From Ascarosepion bandense (Eukaryota > Mollusca > Cephalopoda > Sepiida > Sepiidae): DNA of 64,000 nt. A program made the position numbers and the translations under genes. The notes under the pieces are model-generated. The model was not told the origin of the DNA and searched no databases. It worked only from the letters and a program-made list of their open reading frames with translations. Positions 43,806-54,851 of the stretch are shown piece by piece (positions within the stretch are counted from its first letter, which is position 1; the number at the start of each line of letters is the position of its first letter). The stretch spans positions 414,501-478,500 of the forward strand of contig JBBBDQ010001451.1 of the NCBI GenBank assembly GCA_037127315.1, written 5' to 3'.

Positions 43806-43809
43806 GACA

Positions 43810-44345
43810 GAATTGAAGAGAGACTCACAAAAAACGTGTATTTTATTAAACAAGTAAATTATTTTATTAAACAAGTAATTTATACAAATGAAGTATTTAT
43901 AAATTGTCATAAATTTAATAACTAGTACTTGGTTGACATCCCCTTGGCTTTTTTTTAATGCCAGGACCTTTCTAGGCATGCTAACGATGAGTTCACGAAT
44001 GAGTTCACGAAATCTTGAGGGATTTCTTGCCATGTTTCACGCAATAATCCTAAAAGTTCGGGCTTAGAAGATGGCTTTCTTTCCTTTTTGCGGAATTTTC
44101 AATCTAATATGCCCCAAAGGTGTTCAATAGGGTTAATATCCGGAGACTGACTTGGCCATGGAAGTTTATTGATCTCAACCTCTCTGGTGAGTTGTACGAT
44201 CATTCCGTTAACAGTAGAAAGGGGTATTGAAAGATCTTCAGATATTTTTCTTTGACTAAGACCAACTTCATGTTGGCTCACGATATGTCCTCGCTGAAAT
44301 TCGGATAGGTCTGATGCTCCTTTGGTTCGTGGCATGTTCCAGTAT
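43810..44345 (-). pseudogene. Tc1-like transposase, internally deleted
   Basis: A 78-codon minus-strand frame (44099-44335) joins the N-terminal HTH (MPRTKGASDLSEFQRGHIV, GLSQRKISEDLSIPLSTVN) directly to the catalytic end (LPWPSQSPDINPIEHLWGIL). The middle of the DDE domain is lost, keeping only the second-Asp/Glu region motif DINPIEHLW. The remaining C-terminus (gattaccttgaaa-type codons, FRELIRELIVSMPRKVLALKK) is in another frame at about 43920-44033. Terminal repeats not identified. Confidence 0.8.
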
Positions 44346-45500
44346 TGTTATCTACAATTTTAATCAAATAAGCTATGTTAATTCATATTGGTTATTAAAA
44401 AAATAATTAGAAATAATATTTATCTTGGTGTCTATTCAATTCTTTCATGTTTGTGGACATTGCATCCTTCTGCGGAAGCATATTTCTATTTTCCTCTTTA
44501 TGTTGGAGGAAAATCTCTAGCCGTTACTGTCGTATACCAGACTTGATATTACATTAAAAATCAATACACTTTTGTTTCTAAAGAGGTTGGGCAATCATAC
44601 TGTTTTGTATGATGACTGGATAAACATTTTTCATCCAGATACATTATTTAGACCCTGAAGGTTATTTAGGTTGAATAAAGTGAATTATTTTTCTTTTCAA
44701 TGCATGATGATAATTTAGAAATTAGGGGATCATTTTCGTTTATTTTGAATCTGGATGTCTGGTATTTTTTTTTTATTACCCAACCTCCCGGATGTCCTCC
44801 ACTTCCCAGCAAAGTTTATTCGGTCCTCACATGATTTATGTCTGTTACGTTTCAGCAACTGAAAACAGATTATTAGTTTTCTGCAAGACCAGTTGGATAT
44901 TAGGAATCGATAAAAAATGATGAAAAGAAATATGAGAAATTCTATTCTGGTTCCCTTTTGTACAATTTTGTTTTCCGCTTTTTGCTTATCTCTCGAGATC
45001 GTCTCAATAATTCTGTTTTTGGTAATTACCATTTCGGTTCAACTGGCCCGACAAATGCCGTTACGCATCTTGATTTCAACTTCGAATCAATGGACAACAT
45101 CCGGCACTCGTCAGCTGGTCCGGATTGAAATCTGCAGGAAATATCTTTTTCTTCACATGCAGTAAACATAGAACAGTCGAACGTGTCCGACAAGCGAGAA
45201 AGTGTAATCACTGAAGTGAACCGTTCATAGCAAGAGAGTAGATGCTTCGTAAAGCGGTAACCTTCAGGAGAAGCTATTGAAATGGCCAAAATGATTACCG
45301 CCTGTTTATCGTTAAAAAAATCACACTGTTTGGTTATAGCAATATATAAGTTCCCTGAGGGCTACAATTTTGTAGCCATACACAGAACTAATTTTCATTT
45401 AATATTTCTAAACCCACAATCGAACATAACTGGTTAGTAACTTCATCTGGCGGACTATGACTACAGTACCCCATTCGATGTATATCTTATTCTGTTTAAA
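44346..45500. other. No recognisable feature
   Basis: About 1.15 kb. The two frames of about 100 codons at 44730 and 45026 show no family signal. Confidence 0.45.
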
Positions 45501-45512
45501 TCATGTAGATTG

Positions 45513-46060
45513 TTCGGACTGTCATCCTTATCTTTGCTGTCCTGTTTTCGACGTTTCGCCCATTCTACGCTTCGGTCTTCTTCAGCATCTGTTTATATTT
45601 CTAGGATGAGCTATTGTAAATATTTACACTATTTGCATTGTTCGGATTGGTGTCCCCATTTTTGCTGTCCCGTTTTCGACAGTTCGTCCATTCTACGCTT
45701 CGGCCCTCTTCAGCATCTGTTTATATTTCTGAAATGGGCTATTGTAAATATTTACACTATTTACATCGTTTGGACTGCTATTCTCATCTTTATTTTTATA
45801 TTAACGACGTTTCGGTGGTTGTAGTCTCCGACTTTTTAAAGATATCTCTCTATTTCAGAGAGGAGGTATTATAATTATTTACGCTATTTACATTATTCGG
45901 ACATTTATCATCTTTGATGTTATATTCAACACGTTTCAGTCGTTGTGTTCTTCAGCTTCTTCAGTATCTGCCGATATTTCTATGATGAGACAGTCTAACT
46001 ATTTACAATGTTTTGACTGTTGTTCTCATGCCTTATGTTATAATACCGACTTTTCAGACT
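45513..46060 (+). repeat. 127-bp minisatellite, about 4.5 units
   Basis: Units start at about 45513, 45640, 45767, 45896 and 46010. The first two are about 90 percent alike by eye. Each holds ttttcgacgtttcg, cttcttcagcatctg and tatttacactatttac. On the minus strand the unit reads gaagaa...cgaaacgtc, again the PLE-type motif. Confidence 0.82.
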
Positions 46061-46261
46061 CTTTCAGTTTATTTGAATTTCGAATCAAATCATTTATTAT
46101 TCTCATCCAGAAACGATTGTTCTAAGTTAACGTGTCATGCTTTTTCTGAATATCTCAATTTCAGTGATTTCCCTTTAGTAAATTAACCCACCTTCTGTTT
46201 TTTTATAACTACTGAATTCATTTCTTATTAGTACGCAATCGGTATGCTGAATATATAGATT

Positions 46262-46372
46262 CTTCATTATCTTAACGTCTTTTCCGAAAATGTTGAGGTT
46301 GTTTAGCATCTCTATCAAGTTTTTGTGGCGTAGTTTGTTAAACACATTTGCGTATTATATAAACATATTTGC
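46262..46372 (-). mobile_element. RTE LINE, 110-bp internal fragment
   Basis: Matches 8566-8680 of the large copy: ttttccgaaaatgttgaggt, tttttgtggcgtagtttgtt, then gcgtattata, repeated once. It encodes part of the AKAFDKxxHKEL to FGKD region. Confidence 0.78.
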
Positions 46373-46439
46373 GTATTATATAAAGAACAGTTTAAGAAAC
46401 TTCTGCATTTGTATTACTCTTGCAATATGTATATTGCAA

Positions 46440-46855
46440 TAGGTGTTTACTCGTGCAACCAGACTGGCAACTGGGTCCCACCCATTCACAGTCAGGTTAG
46501 CCAAATGCAGACGACAATTCTACTCCTGCAGCTTCCTCTCTCGCACTTCCCGCCTGTGGAACTGGCTCCTGTATTCTTGCTTTCCTGACGGCTACAACCG
46601 CCAGAAATTTAAATGCAAAGTCAATACTCATCTACTAACCTCTGGACTCTAGCTCTCTCCCCTTCCCTGTATAACCTTCCCTTTCTCTCCACCTATGTAT
46701 CTGTCATCGCACCTGCATTCTCAGCTTTCTATTGCTCCTTTGTAACTAGTTTGTACTCCTCACTCTTTTCTAATTAATCTTTTGACATTTATGTAGTCCC
46801 CTGCATATCAGTGGCGTTTCCGCCTTGCTCGGGGTGAAATGATTAAAAAAAAAAA
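46440..46855 (+). pseudogene. CR1/Jockey-like LINE C-terminus plus 3' tail
   Basis: Encodes FTRATRLATGSHPFTVRLAK, CRRQFYSCSFLSRTSRLWNW and CFPDGYNRQKFKCKVNTHLL, stop at about 46650. The 3' UTR follows and ends cagtggcgtttccgccttgc and tcggggtgaaatgatta with poly-A. The terminal hairpin is GGCG-tttc-CGCC. This copy shows directly that the tail block belongs to this LINE. Confidence 0.85.
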
Positions 46856-46860
46856 GAAAT

Positions 46861-46883
46861 AACACACACACACACACACACAG

Positions 46884-46934
<51 letters not shown>
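46861..46934 (+). repeat. (CA)n(TA)n microsatellite
   Basis: Begins at the A-rich end of the LINE tail. Confidence 0.95.
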
Positions 46935-46935
<1 letters not shown>

Positions 46936-46937
<2 letters not shown>

Positions 46938-47692
46938 TTTTGATCAGAAAAATTCCTGATCTTGATCAGACCTGATCGGATATCGCGGTATAGACTTCCG
47001 ATATCGATACCGGAAGCCTATCGATATCAAAACTCGATACCCCGATATCCGATCAGGTCTGATCAGGATTTCAGCCCTTTTATTGTGGTTCTTGCTGCAG
47101 AATTTGCTCTAACTTAGTAAAATTATAATTTTTATGTTTCAAACATTTGTAAATATTCTCAGATGACTCATTTTCCCCGATATCGGAAATCAATACACCC
47201 GATATTCTTTTAAATCTGATCAAAAACCGATATTCAGCCATCAATATGGCTAATTTTCTCCAATTTTACTCCCAATGGGTATGATAAGTTTTCATGGACT
47301 TACTTAGGTTAGTTTATCCTTGGATGACTTATTTGACTCCGATATTGGAAATCAATACCCCGATATCCTATGGGGTCTGATCAAAATCAGGTTTTCAGCC
47401 CTTTTATTTTGGTTTTTGCTTGGAATTTCGCTTTAAATAGGCATAGTTCTTAGTTTCAGCCATGATACCATTTACCCAGAGGACTTATTTAGCCTTCAAA
47501 ATTTAGTTCGCGACGGAAAATGTTTTTGAAATTGATACCGGAAATCAAAATTTGACTTACATCCATTTATTTTTCTTTCAATCTACGGTTTCACTTTGAC
47601 TGAAAACAACGTCCAAAGAGTCTGAGCTTCAGGATCATGGATTAGTTTTAAACTTTCATTACATCCGAGTAACGCCGGACTATAGTGCCTAG
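46936..47692 (+). mobile_element. Helitron-like element, variant with foldback
   Basis: 3' end: partly decayed hairpin gagtaacgccgg, then CTAG at 47689-47692 and host T. Its middle carries a foldback at 46951-47065 (cagacctgatcggatatc and gatatccgatcaggtctg). The 5' end is covered by the microsatellite. Confidence 0.6.
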
Positions 47693-47724
<32 letters not shown>

Positions 47725-48289
47725 TATATGAACTAAATACAATTTTAGCAAAGAATTCAACTCTATTCTAATCAATATTCTACATATAAGTTTTAAAGCC
47801 CAAAAAAGGACTTGAATGACATGGTTTCTTTAAAGAGACTTTTCAAAGAAAAGAGATATTTATGACAAGAATCATTTCAGAAAGAACATTGAAAATACAG
47901 AAAGAGGCAACATTATTTAATAAGCTACGTCAGAAAATTTCATTTGAGCTGATAGGAACAGTATATTTATTTAAAAAACATATAAGAATAATTTAGGCGA
48001 TATACTTATAGCGAAATTCTTGCTTCAGAACAGAAAAGTGAGTCATAAATGAAAAGAAGGAAACAAGATTGTGTTCTCCCACTGGATTCAATAAAATTAT
48101 ACAGCAAAGGTGTGCGAAGTGAAAAAGAACCTCTACTAGAATGCATGACTGGTGGGACTTAGCAACATGTGTCTCAGATGATACCGTGCTGATGGCAGCA
48201 CTTGTAGAAAAGTACAGCGACACCAAAATAAAATAGCAAATCGTGAAGAAACGAATAACCATCAAACGTGAAAAAGCCGCAACAGTTTT
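47693..48289. other. No recognisable feature
   Basis: TA run at the start, then AT-rich DNA without a known element. Confidence 0.5.
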
Positions 48290-48660
48290 TTAATCGTTTA
48301 TGTAGTACCGCCACTGATGCACAGTGGGCTACATAAGAGAATAAAAGTTCAAGTAGGAGGAGAGTGAAGAGAAAGACGAACTAGTTACAGAGGTATTAGA
48401 GAAAGGGCAAGAGAAGGGTGGGAACATAGGTGCGAAGACATTTGCGAAGGTACAGAGAAAGGAAAAGAACAAGTTGCACGCGGTAATGTAGAAAGAATTG
48501 GAGTCAAGTGGGAATTGGCATTCCAATTAAATTCCTGGAAGAAATAGCCGTCAGGAAAGCAAGTTTAACAAAGGGAGTTCCACAGGTTGGAAGAACTAGA
48601 AAAAGCTGATGGAGTTGAATTATCGTTAGCAAGAGGAAGAACCCAAATATGCGACGTATG
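48290..48660 (-). pseudogene. CR1/Jockey-like LINE C-terminus plus 3' tail
   Basis: Minus strand, from about 48640: SNLWNSL, CFPDGYF and FN codons, then 3' UTR to the cap taccgccactgatgcacagt at 48305. More decayed than the other copies. 48661-49010 beyond it has no recognisable feature. Confidence 0.7.
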
Positions 48661-49013
48661 AAGTAAAGGCGTCAAGAACCATTCAAGTATAGAATTTGCT
48701 CGAAATTATTTTAAGTATTTTAGCAGGTGTTAGAAAATATGACAGCAAAATTTCTTGGAATAGCGAATGACGCCTTCATAAATGCAAACAAAGTATAGAT
48801 AAATTTAATTAAAGATAAACAAAAGACTGCTACATTGCTGTTATATATAGCCTTCTATATTGAGATGGATGTCTGACAATGTCCTCAGTGATAAAGCATG
48901 GAATTTTAATCAGTAGAAACAGTTCATGTGAGCAATGCAGAGATTTTTATGAAATGGAGAAAACGAACACTTATGTTTAGAATCTTAAAAGGTCGGTCAA
49001 TTTATGTTACATA

Positions 49014-49515
49014 CTAGCAGAATAGCCCGGCGTTGCTCGGGTGTAATGAAAGCCTTAAAACTAATCCATGGTCCCAGAGCTCAAAATCTTTGGACGTTGG
49101 CACGAAAGACTAAAAAGCAATAGTTGTTTCCAGTTAAAGAAAAACCGTAGATTGAAAGGAAAATGAATGAATGTAAGTCAAATTTTGATTTCCTGGTATC
49201 GATATCAAATTTTCTGCATTATTGTAAGAACTGCAATCTTGAAACTTCTGAATATCGTTTCTTATGTCTTTGTCTATGAGTGCATCACATTTGATTAAAA
49301 TCGGACCACTCCTTCTATAACCCGATGTTTTCGATTATCGATATTTATCGGGGGTACCTCGACACAAAACCTAGCTAAAAACACTCGCAGACGCTTATAT
49401 TACAACTGTGTAAATTTTCAAGAAAACCGGTTCAGTCGTTTCGGAGTTTATAGGTAATGGGGACACACACAGACACAGACACATACTCACAGTTTCATTT
49501 ATGAATAAGTTTAGA
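49014..49515 (-). mobile_element. Helitron-like element, internally deleted
   Basis: TCTAAACTTATTCATAA start at 49515 after host A; ends with hairpin CCCGAGCAACGCCGGG, then CTAG at 49014 and host T. About 210 bp of the middle are missing relative to 714-bp copies. Confidence 0.72.
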
Positions 49516-50200
49516 TAAATAAGAGAAGGTTTAGTTTATATAGTTATCTAATAATCATTGAAGGAGACTCTGGAACTTCTGCATTAGTATTGTTTAGTTT
49601 ATAAGCAGGATAAATAAACAAGACGCCACTGAATACCGAGTAAATAATTTTTAATGTAATATTCTTAAATTAATCATTATTCCTTGAATAATTTAGCAAT
49701 AGTTTGGATTAAAATCTATGCAATATCAGACTATAAAGTAGTGAAAATATTGTAAAAGTTATTGTTCCGTTTGTTGATGATAATGTGTCCGCAAAAATCC
49801 ACATACTGCTTCTCCAATTTTGTCATAGCCATAGAAAAGAGATCTTTCCATCAGGTGAAACTAATTTTATCTGATTTACGATCATCCATGGACCGTGTTA
49901 GATTGTAGGACCAAATTGTGAATACAGAGAAAACAAAAAACACTGATTTTGTAGATAAAGATGACAAATGTGCCGTCAGTGAAAAGTCGGAAATTATGGT
50001 TTTAGAATTGATCAGCGTCTTCATTGGTTTCTTGATTACGCTTGTCTTATCGCCAGACCAATGCGATATCTTATTTAAATATATCTTCTTGGAATTGTGT
50101 CGGATTTTTACCATTTCCAAACGAAAAATTTAAAAGATTATTAAAAATTTTATTTCTGTTGTGAAGTATTTTCTCGACATTAAAAAGTTATATCATAGGG
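49516..50200. other. No recognisable feature
   Basis: Frames of 71 and 89 codons on opposite strands at 49851-50133 overlap one another and match nothing I know. Confidence 0.45.
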
Positions 50201-50357
50201 ATGTGCGTTGTAGAGCAGTGGATATCGGCTCGGAACGAGAAATCGGGAAGCTAGTTCGAATTTCAGTTGAATTCTTTTTCATTCACTTAAGCACAAATGC
50301 CCTTAGGAAAGGTATTAATCCGTCTCTTACCTCCAGGTATGGGTTAAATAACAAGAC
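50201..50357 (+). mobile_element. SINE head and half body
   Basis: atgtgcgttgtagagcagtg, ggctcggaacgagaaatcgg, then body to gggttaaataacaag, where it stops. Confidence 0.87.
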
Positions 50358-50659
50358 TTTCTCCCCAAGCTCCAGGGCTATCTTATCCTGGGAAACTGCT
50401 TTATTTTATCTAATAGTTCTTATCAAATCGCAAAATGAAGGTCATTTTGAATAGTCAAGCTTCCAGATCATTTTATACAAAAGCAGGTGTCACTAAAGGC
50501 TCTGTCCTAAGCCTTACACTATTTATGATCTTCATCAATGACTTTCCTTAGGTCATCTGTTCCTAAGTAGTCCTCTATGTAAATAATAACATAATTTATT
50601 CCCGGCTAAGTATGAAATTTATAACTGACAAAGTAAACCTGGCTGCTGCTCTTCAAAAA

Positions 50660-50813
50660 GATAGACTGGGTTATGTAGCCTTGGTTGGCAACCAGTCTAC
50701 TGAAGAAAGTAAAGGCAACATACTGCGGGAAAATTTACAACCCAGTCTCTCATGTATCGAAAGAGACATGATCACCAAAGCCTGTATCACGTATGGCACA
50801 TTACTTAACTGAA
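50660..50813 (+). mobile_element. SINE 3' half
   Basis: gactgggttatgtagccttg through the catgtatcgaaagagacatg hairpin to ttacttaactga. It begins where the fragment at 50201 ended (after the aacagg position), so the two may be one SINE split by the 300 bp between. Confidence 0.82.
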
Positions 50814-51249
50814 TATTAAAATGAATCAAAACTATTAATATCTATTAAAAAATATCTTACTTCAACATAAAATGTATTTTGTTTAAGTGTATGAAACTTT
50901 TGACAATATAAGCCTAATATTAAAAGAATTATTACAAAACAAAATAATTTGAATTACGTTACTAAAGACAATAAGAAAACACTCTTTAATATCATAAGAT
51001 TGGAATTGAACATACATAAAATAATTTTTAATATTGTGTTGCTTGATTTTCATTGGTCGATCATGTTTCACGTGCTTTCGGCTTGTTAAATAAACACCAA
51101 TATATTTTAGTGAGTCCTCGATTCAAGAAAAGAATCTGCATCCATTCGATGCTCCAAGCAACCAATGGATTCCAAGACTAACTGGAAAATAATTTTAAAA
51201 ATCCATAAAGTCAACATTCTAAACACTATCAAACGCCTTGGAAACATCT

Positions 51250-51720
51250 AGAGCCACAGGTCCAGGTATACATATTCAGTGATGGTCATTGGCACATCAG
51301 CAGTAAAGCTGGCGAAGCGGAAGCCATATTGTTTCTGGAGGTTATAGCCGTCGGGGAAGCAAGCATGCGGAAGGGAATTCCACAGGCGGGAAGTGCGAGA
51401 AAAGAAGCTATTGGAGTAGAAATTGCCGTTACATTTCATCGGTTTCACTGTAAAAGGGTGGGACCTAGTTGCCAATCAAGTATCTCGTGCAAACTCACAC
51501 CTGGGGGCACCAGTGATTTAAGTTCATCAGAGCAGAAGCCATGATAGTATTTATAGAAGAGGCACAGGGAAGCCACGTCACGCCGGTGAGAGTGTGACTG
51601 CAGGCGGTCAGCTAAGTCGGTATCAGTCACATTACAGATTCTTTGCTGTATTTTGTCAAGAAGCCCGAGGAGAATAGCAGGGGTACCCGACCAGATGTAG
51701 TCTAACGCATGCATAATTTT
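51250..51720 (-). pseudogene. CR1/Jockey-like LINE C-terminal fragment, frameshifted
   Basis: Minus strand: LLDKIQQRICNVTDTDLADR, SHSHRRDVASLCLFYKYYHG, FCSDELKSLV, a shift near 51475, then RSHPFTVKPMKCNGNFYSN, FFSRTSRLWNSLPHACFPDG and YNLQK. No 3' tail is attached; it ends in unrelated DNA at about 51325. Confidence 0.8.
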
Positions 51721-51790
51721 GCAAATGTATTGAGGCTAAATTCGTCATAACACATGTTTGTAGGTATTTATTTAAAAGCACTTTAAGCTT

Positions 51791-52094
51791 GTGCGTTGTG
51801 GTACAGTGGTTATCGGCTCGGAACGAGAAATCGGGGAGCCGAGTTCGAATTCCAGTTGAATCTATTGTATTCACTTACGCGCAAATACCCTTGGGAAAGG
51901 TATTAATCCGTCTCTTCCTTCCAGTTATGGGTTAAATAGCAGGACAGATTGGGTTCTATAGCCTTGGTCGGCAACCAGTCTACCGCAGAAAGCAATGGCA
52001 ACCTACTGCGGGATAATCTTCTGCCCAGTCAGTCATGTCTCTTTCGAGACATGATCGCCCAAGCGTGTATCACGTATGGCACATCAACTGACTG
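51791..52094 (+). mobile_element. tRNA-derived SINE, full-length reference copy
   Basis: 304 bp flanked by ACTTTAAGCTT at 51780-51790 and 52095-52105. Head gtgcgttgtggtacagtgg (A-box like), ggctcggaacgagaaatcgg, B box gagttcgaattcc about 60 nt in, body, hairpin tcatgtctctttcgagacat, and 3' end catcaactgactg. No poly-A; it ends in an actg-type repeat. Pol III transcription from the A and B boxes is expected. Mobilising LINE unknown. Confidence 0.93.
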
Positions 52095-52598
52095 ACTTTA
52101 AGCTTATTGTTATGTATCCCGGGAATGGGGTCGGCACAAATAATTGAACAACGACCAGAAATTGAGATAGAAAAATAAGTGTATTAAAGTAAAGATGCAG
52201 ACTTGGATGAAGATGAGTAGTCCATGATTACGGTTTAGTAAAAAGTATATGTACAATTCTCTGGAAGTGAAGCAGTAGTATACTGAGTATGTCCGCGTCG
52301 GAAGCTGACGGGTACTGTGTAATAATCTTCTCGATGAGCAGAGTACAGAGCTACTACGAGCTACTGTGTACTGACTGTTAATCTCTCTCTGGACTCTCGT
52401 ATTCTCTGGTTAACTCTCTGTGACAACGGTGTCTTCTCTAGTTTCGCTTCTATAGCAGTAGTATAAGTATACTCTGAACGAGTCCATCTTTAGGAAAAGG
52501 GAGAACCCAACAACACTAAAAATCAATGAGATTCTTTTAACTTATTGATAAAGTTGAGATATTTTTAGTCTAAAGTATACATCATTTTGCAAATGTCA

Positions 52599-52871
52599 TT
52601 TAAGTGCTATACGTGATATACGATTTAGGCGATCATGTCCCCAGAGAGAAGATTATAGGTTGCCATTGCTTTCTACGGTAGATTGGTTGCAATCCAAGGC
52701 TACAGAACCCAACATGTCTTATTATTTAACCCATAACTGGAGGGAAGAGATTGATTAATACCTTTTCCAAGGGTATTTGTGCGTAAGTGAATGCAAGGAA
52801 ATTAACAGGAATTCGATCTCGCCATCCCGACTTCTCGTTCCGAGTCTATATCCACTGCACCACAACGCACA
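52599..52871 (-). mobile_element. tRNA-derived SINE
   Basis: From tcatttaagtgctatacgtg to the ccacaacgcac head, with about 25 bp lost near the cccagtcagtc region. Edges ttttgcaaatgt and ctttgcatatat look like a diverged target duplication. Confidence 0.88.
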
Positions 52872-52953
52872 TACTTTGCATATATATTGCCGCTAAATTC
52901 GTCATAACACATTTTTGTGGGTATTTATTCAAAAGTACTTTAAGCTTATAGTT

Positions 52954-53299
52954 CAACAATATATTTTACTATAACAAGAAGCTACATGTCATTAAGATCA
53001 GAAGAATATCGGCTAGTGATATTTTATCAGCCATGGAATCTAATAAAACTATCTTATGTGACATTCCCATTTAAAAACTGGACAGGAATGGCTCAACATG
53101 GCTGAATTTTCTTTTAAACTTCATAAAGTTCACGTTGCCAGATATTGAGTAAGATAGTTGCGTGCTTTCCGTGTTTTAACATTAGAGTTGTCCCTCTGAT
53201 AGAGTGGTTTCAGTTAAAGTTAAAACGTCCAGTCTGCCCTGCTATTTAACACTTAGTCATTGAATTCTGCGATTCCCAAACAGAAAAAGGCAAAGTGAA
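52954..53299. other. No recognisable feature
   Basis: About 350 bp without recognised element. Confidence 0.45.
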
Positions 53300-53598
53300 T
53301 GTGCGTTGTGGTACAGTGGATATCGGCTCGGAACGAGAAACCGGGGAGCCGAGTTCGAATTCCAGTTGAATCCATTGTATTCACTTACGCGCAAATACCC
53401 TTGGGAAAGGTATTAATCCGTCTCTTCCTTCCAGTTATGGGTTAAATAACAGGACAGATTGGGTTCTATAGCCTTGGTCGGCAACCAGTCTACCGCAGAA
53501 GCAATGGCAACCTACTATCTTCTGCCCAGTCAGTCATGTCTCTTTCGAGACATGATCGCCCAAGTGTGTATCACGTATGGCACCTAAACTGACTGAAT
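53300..53598 (+). mobile_element. tRNA-derived SINE, full length
   Basis: Very close to 51791-52094 by eye; lacks a short gcgggataa stretch at about 53515. Ends ctaaactgactga. Confidence 0.92.
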
Positions 53599-53642
53599 GC
53601 AACAGCTTCGGCATAATATTAACACCAGTTTTTTTAGAGAAT

Positions 53643-54745
53643 TGATATAAAAAGGAAATTTTTCTTGAAAACAATTCTACTATGTGCTGTGTCTCTTTAG
53701 AATGTTGACATTCATGGCTCTCCACCATTTGTCAAATCTGACTTTAAGAGAAATGAGTTCATTTCTCACTAAATGCTTTCATTGCTGAACGAATAGTGTT
53801 CATCAATTTTGGAGAGACTGAACGCAACAGAAAAAATTGTCTTGAAAACAATTGTTGCATGTGTTGTGTCTCCTCAGAAAGTTGACATACATTGCTTTCC
53901 GCAATTGGTCAAGTCTGTCGTTCAGAGAAATGAGTTTTATTCTCACTAAACACTCTATTCGCCAAACGAAAGATGTTCATCAATTTTATAGAGATTTGAT
54001 GCAAAACGCAAACTGCAATTGCAAACAATTCTTGTATGTGTTGTGTCTGCTTCAGATTGTTGGCATTCATAGCTCTCCATCATTGATCAAATCTACCTTT
54101 AAGAGAAATGATTTTGATTCTTACAAAATATTCTCGATGCGGTACGAATGGTTTTCCGCAGTTTTGTAGAGTTGATGCAAAAAGAAAATTGCTCTTGAAA
54201 ACAATTGTTGTATGTATTGTGTCTCTTCAGAATGTTAGCATTTATGGCTCTCCACAATTAGTCAAGTCGGACTTTAAAAGAAATGAGTTCGATTCTCACA
54301 AAATACTCTCGATTGATGTTCATTAATTTTGTTGAAAGTTGATGTAAAATAAAATTGCACTTGAAAAGAATTGTTGTATGTGTTGTGTCTCTTTAGAATG
54401 TTGACATTCATGGCTCTCCCCCATTTTTCAAATCTGCCTTTAAGAGAAATGAGTTCATTTCTCAATAAATTCTTTCATTGCTGAATGAATGATGTTCATC
54501 AAATTTGTAGAGAATTGATTCCAAAACTAAACCGCACTTGAAAACAATTCTAGTATGTGTGGTGTCTCTTTAAAATGTTGGAATTTATGGCTCTCCACAA
54601 TTATTCAAGCCTGACTTTAAGAGAAATGAGGTCGATTCTTACTAAATGCTCGCATTGTTGAAAGAATCATGTTCATTAATTTTGTAGAGAATTGATGCAA
54701 AATAAATTGCACTTGAAAACAATTCTTCTGTGTAATTTATTTTCA
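53643..54745. repeat. 175-bp satellite, about 6.3 units, RTE-tail-like
   Basis: Units start at about 53643, 53819, 53996, 54171, 54346, 54516 and 54690 (partial). Each has cttgaaaacaattgttgtat, tgtgtctcttcagaatgtt, catggctctccac and ttaagagaaatgag. The part tatgtgttgtgtctctt... catggctctccac resembles the RTE 3' end (plus strand at 7590-7635). The real RTE 3' end at 54852 follows 110 bp later in the same orientation. Confidence 0.85.
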
Positions 54746-54851
54746 GAGCATATATGTTCATTTTTTACCAACATTTCCTGGTTTTTATAGAATTTCATTT
54801 TTATCTTTTTATATGTAAACCCTGTTTAGCTATACTTTTACTCGAACTTAC

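Larger units (their letters stand above)
51718..52953 (+). repeat. Duplicated locus with different SINEs in each copy
   Basis: The sequence ggctaaattcgtcataacac with flanks occurs at 51720-51790 and 52873-52950. The first is followed by a SINE at 51791; the second continues without one (actttaagcttatag). The second instead carries a SINE upstream, at 52599-52871. 52106-52560 between them has no element I recognise. Confidence 0.8.

Noticed and set aside
46936..47692. The tgatcagacctgatc words as a bacterial-type operator or regulatory palindrome
   Set aside because: They occur only within the Helitron-like repeats and vary between copies as repeat sequence does.
52106..52560. LTR retrotransposon LTR, suggested by a TATA-poor, CT-rich stretch after a SINE
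   Set aside because: No TG...CA ends, no second copy in the window and no adjacent primer site or pol frame.
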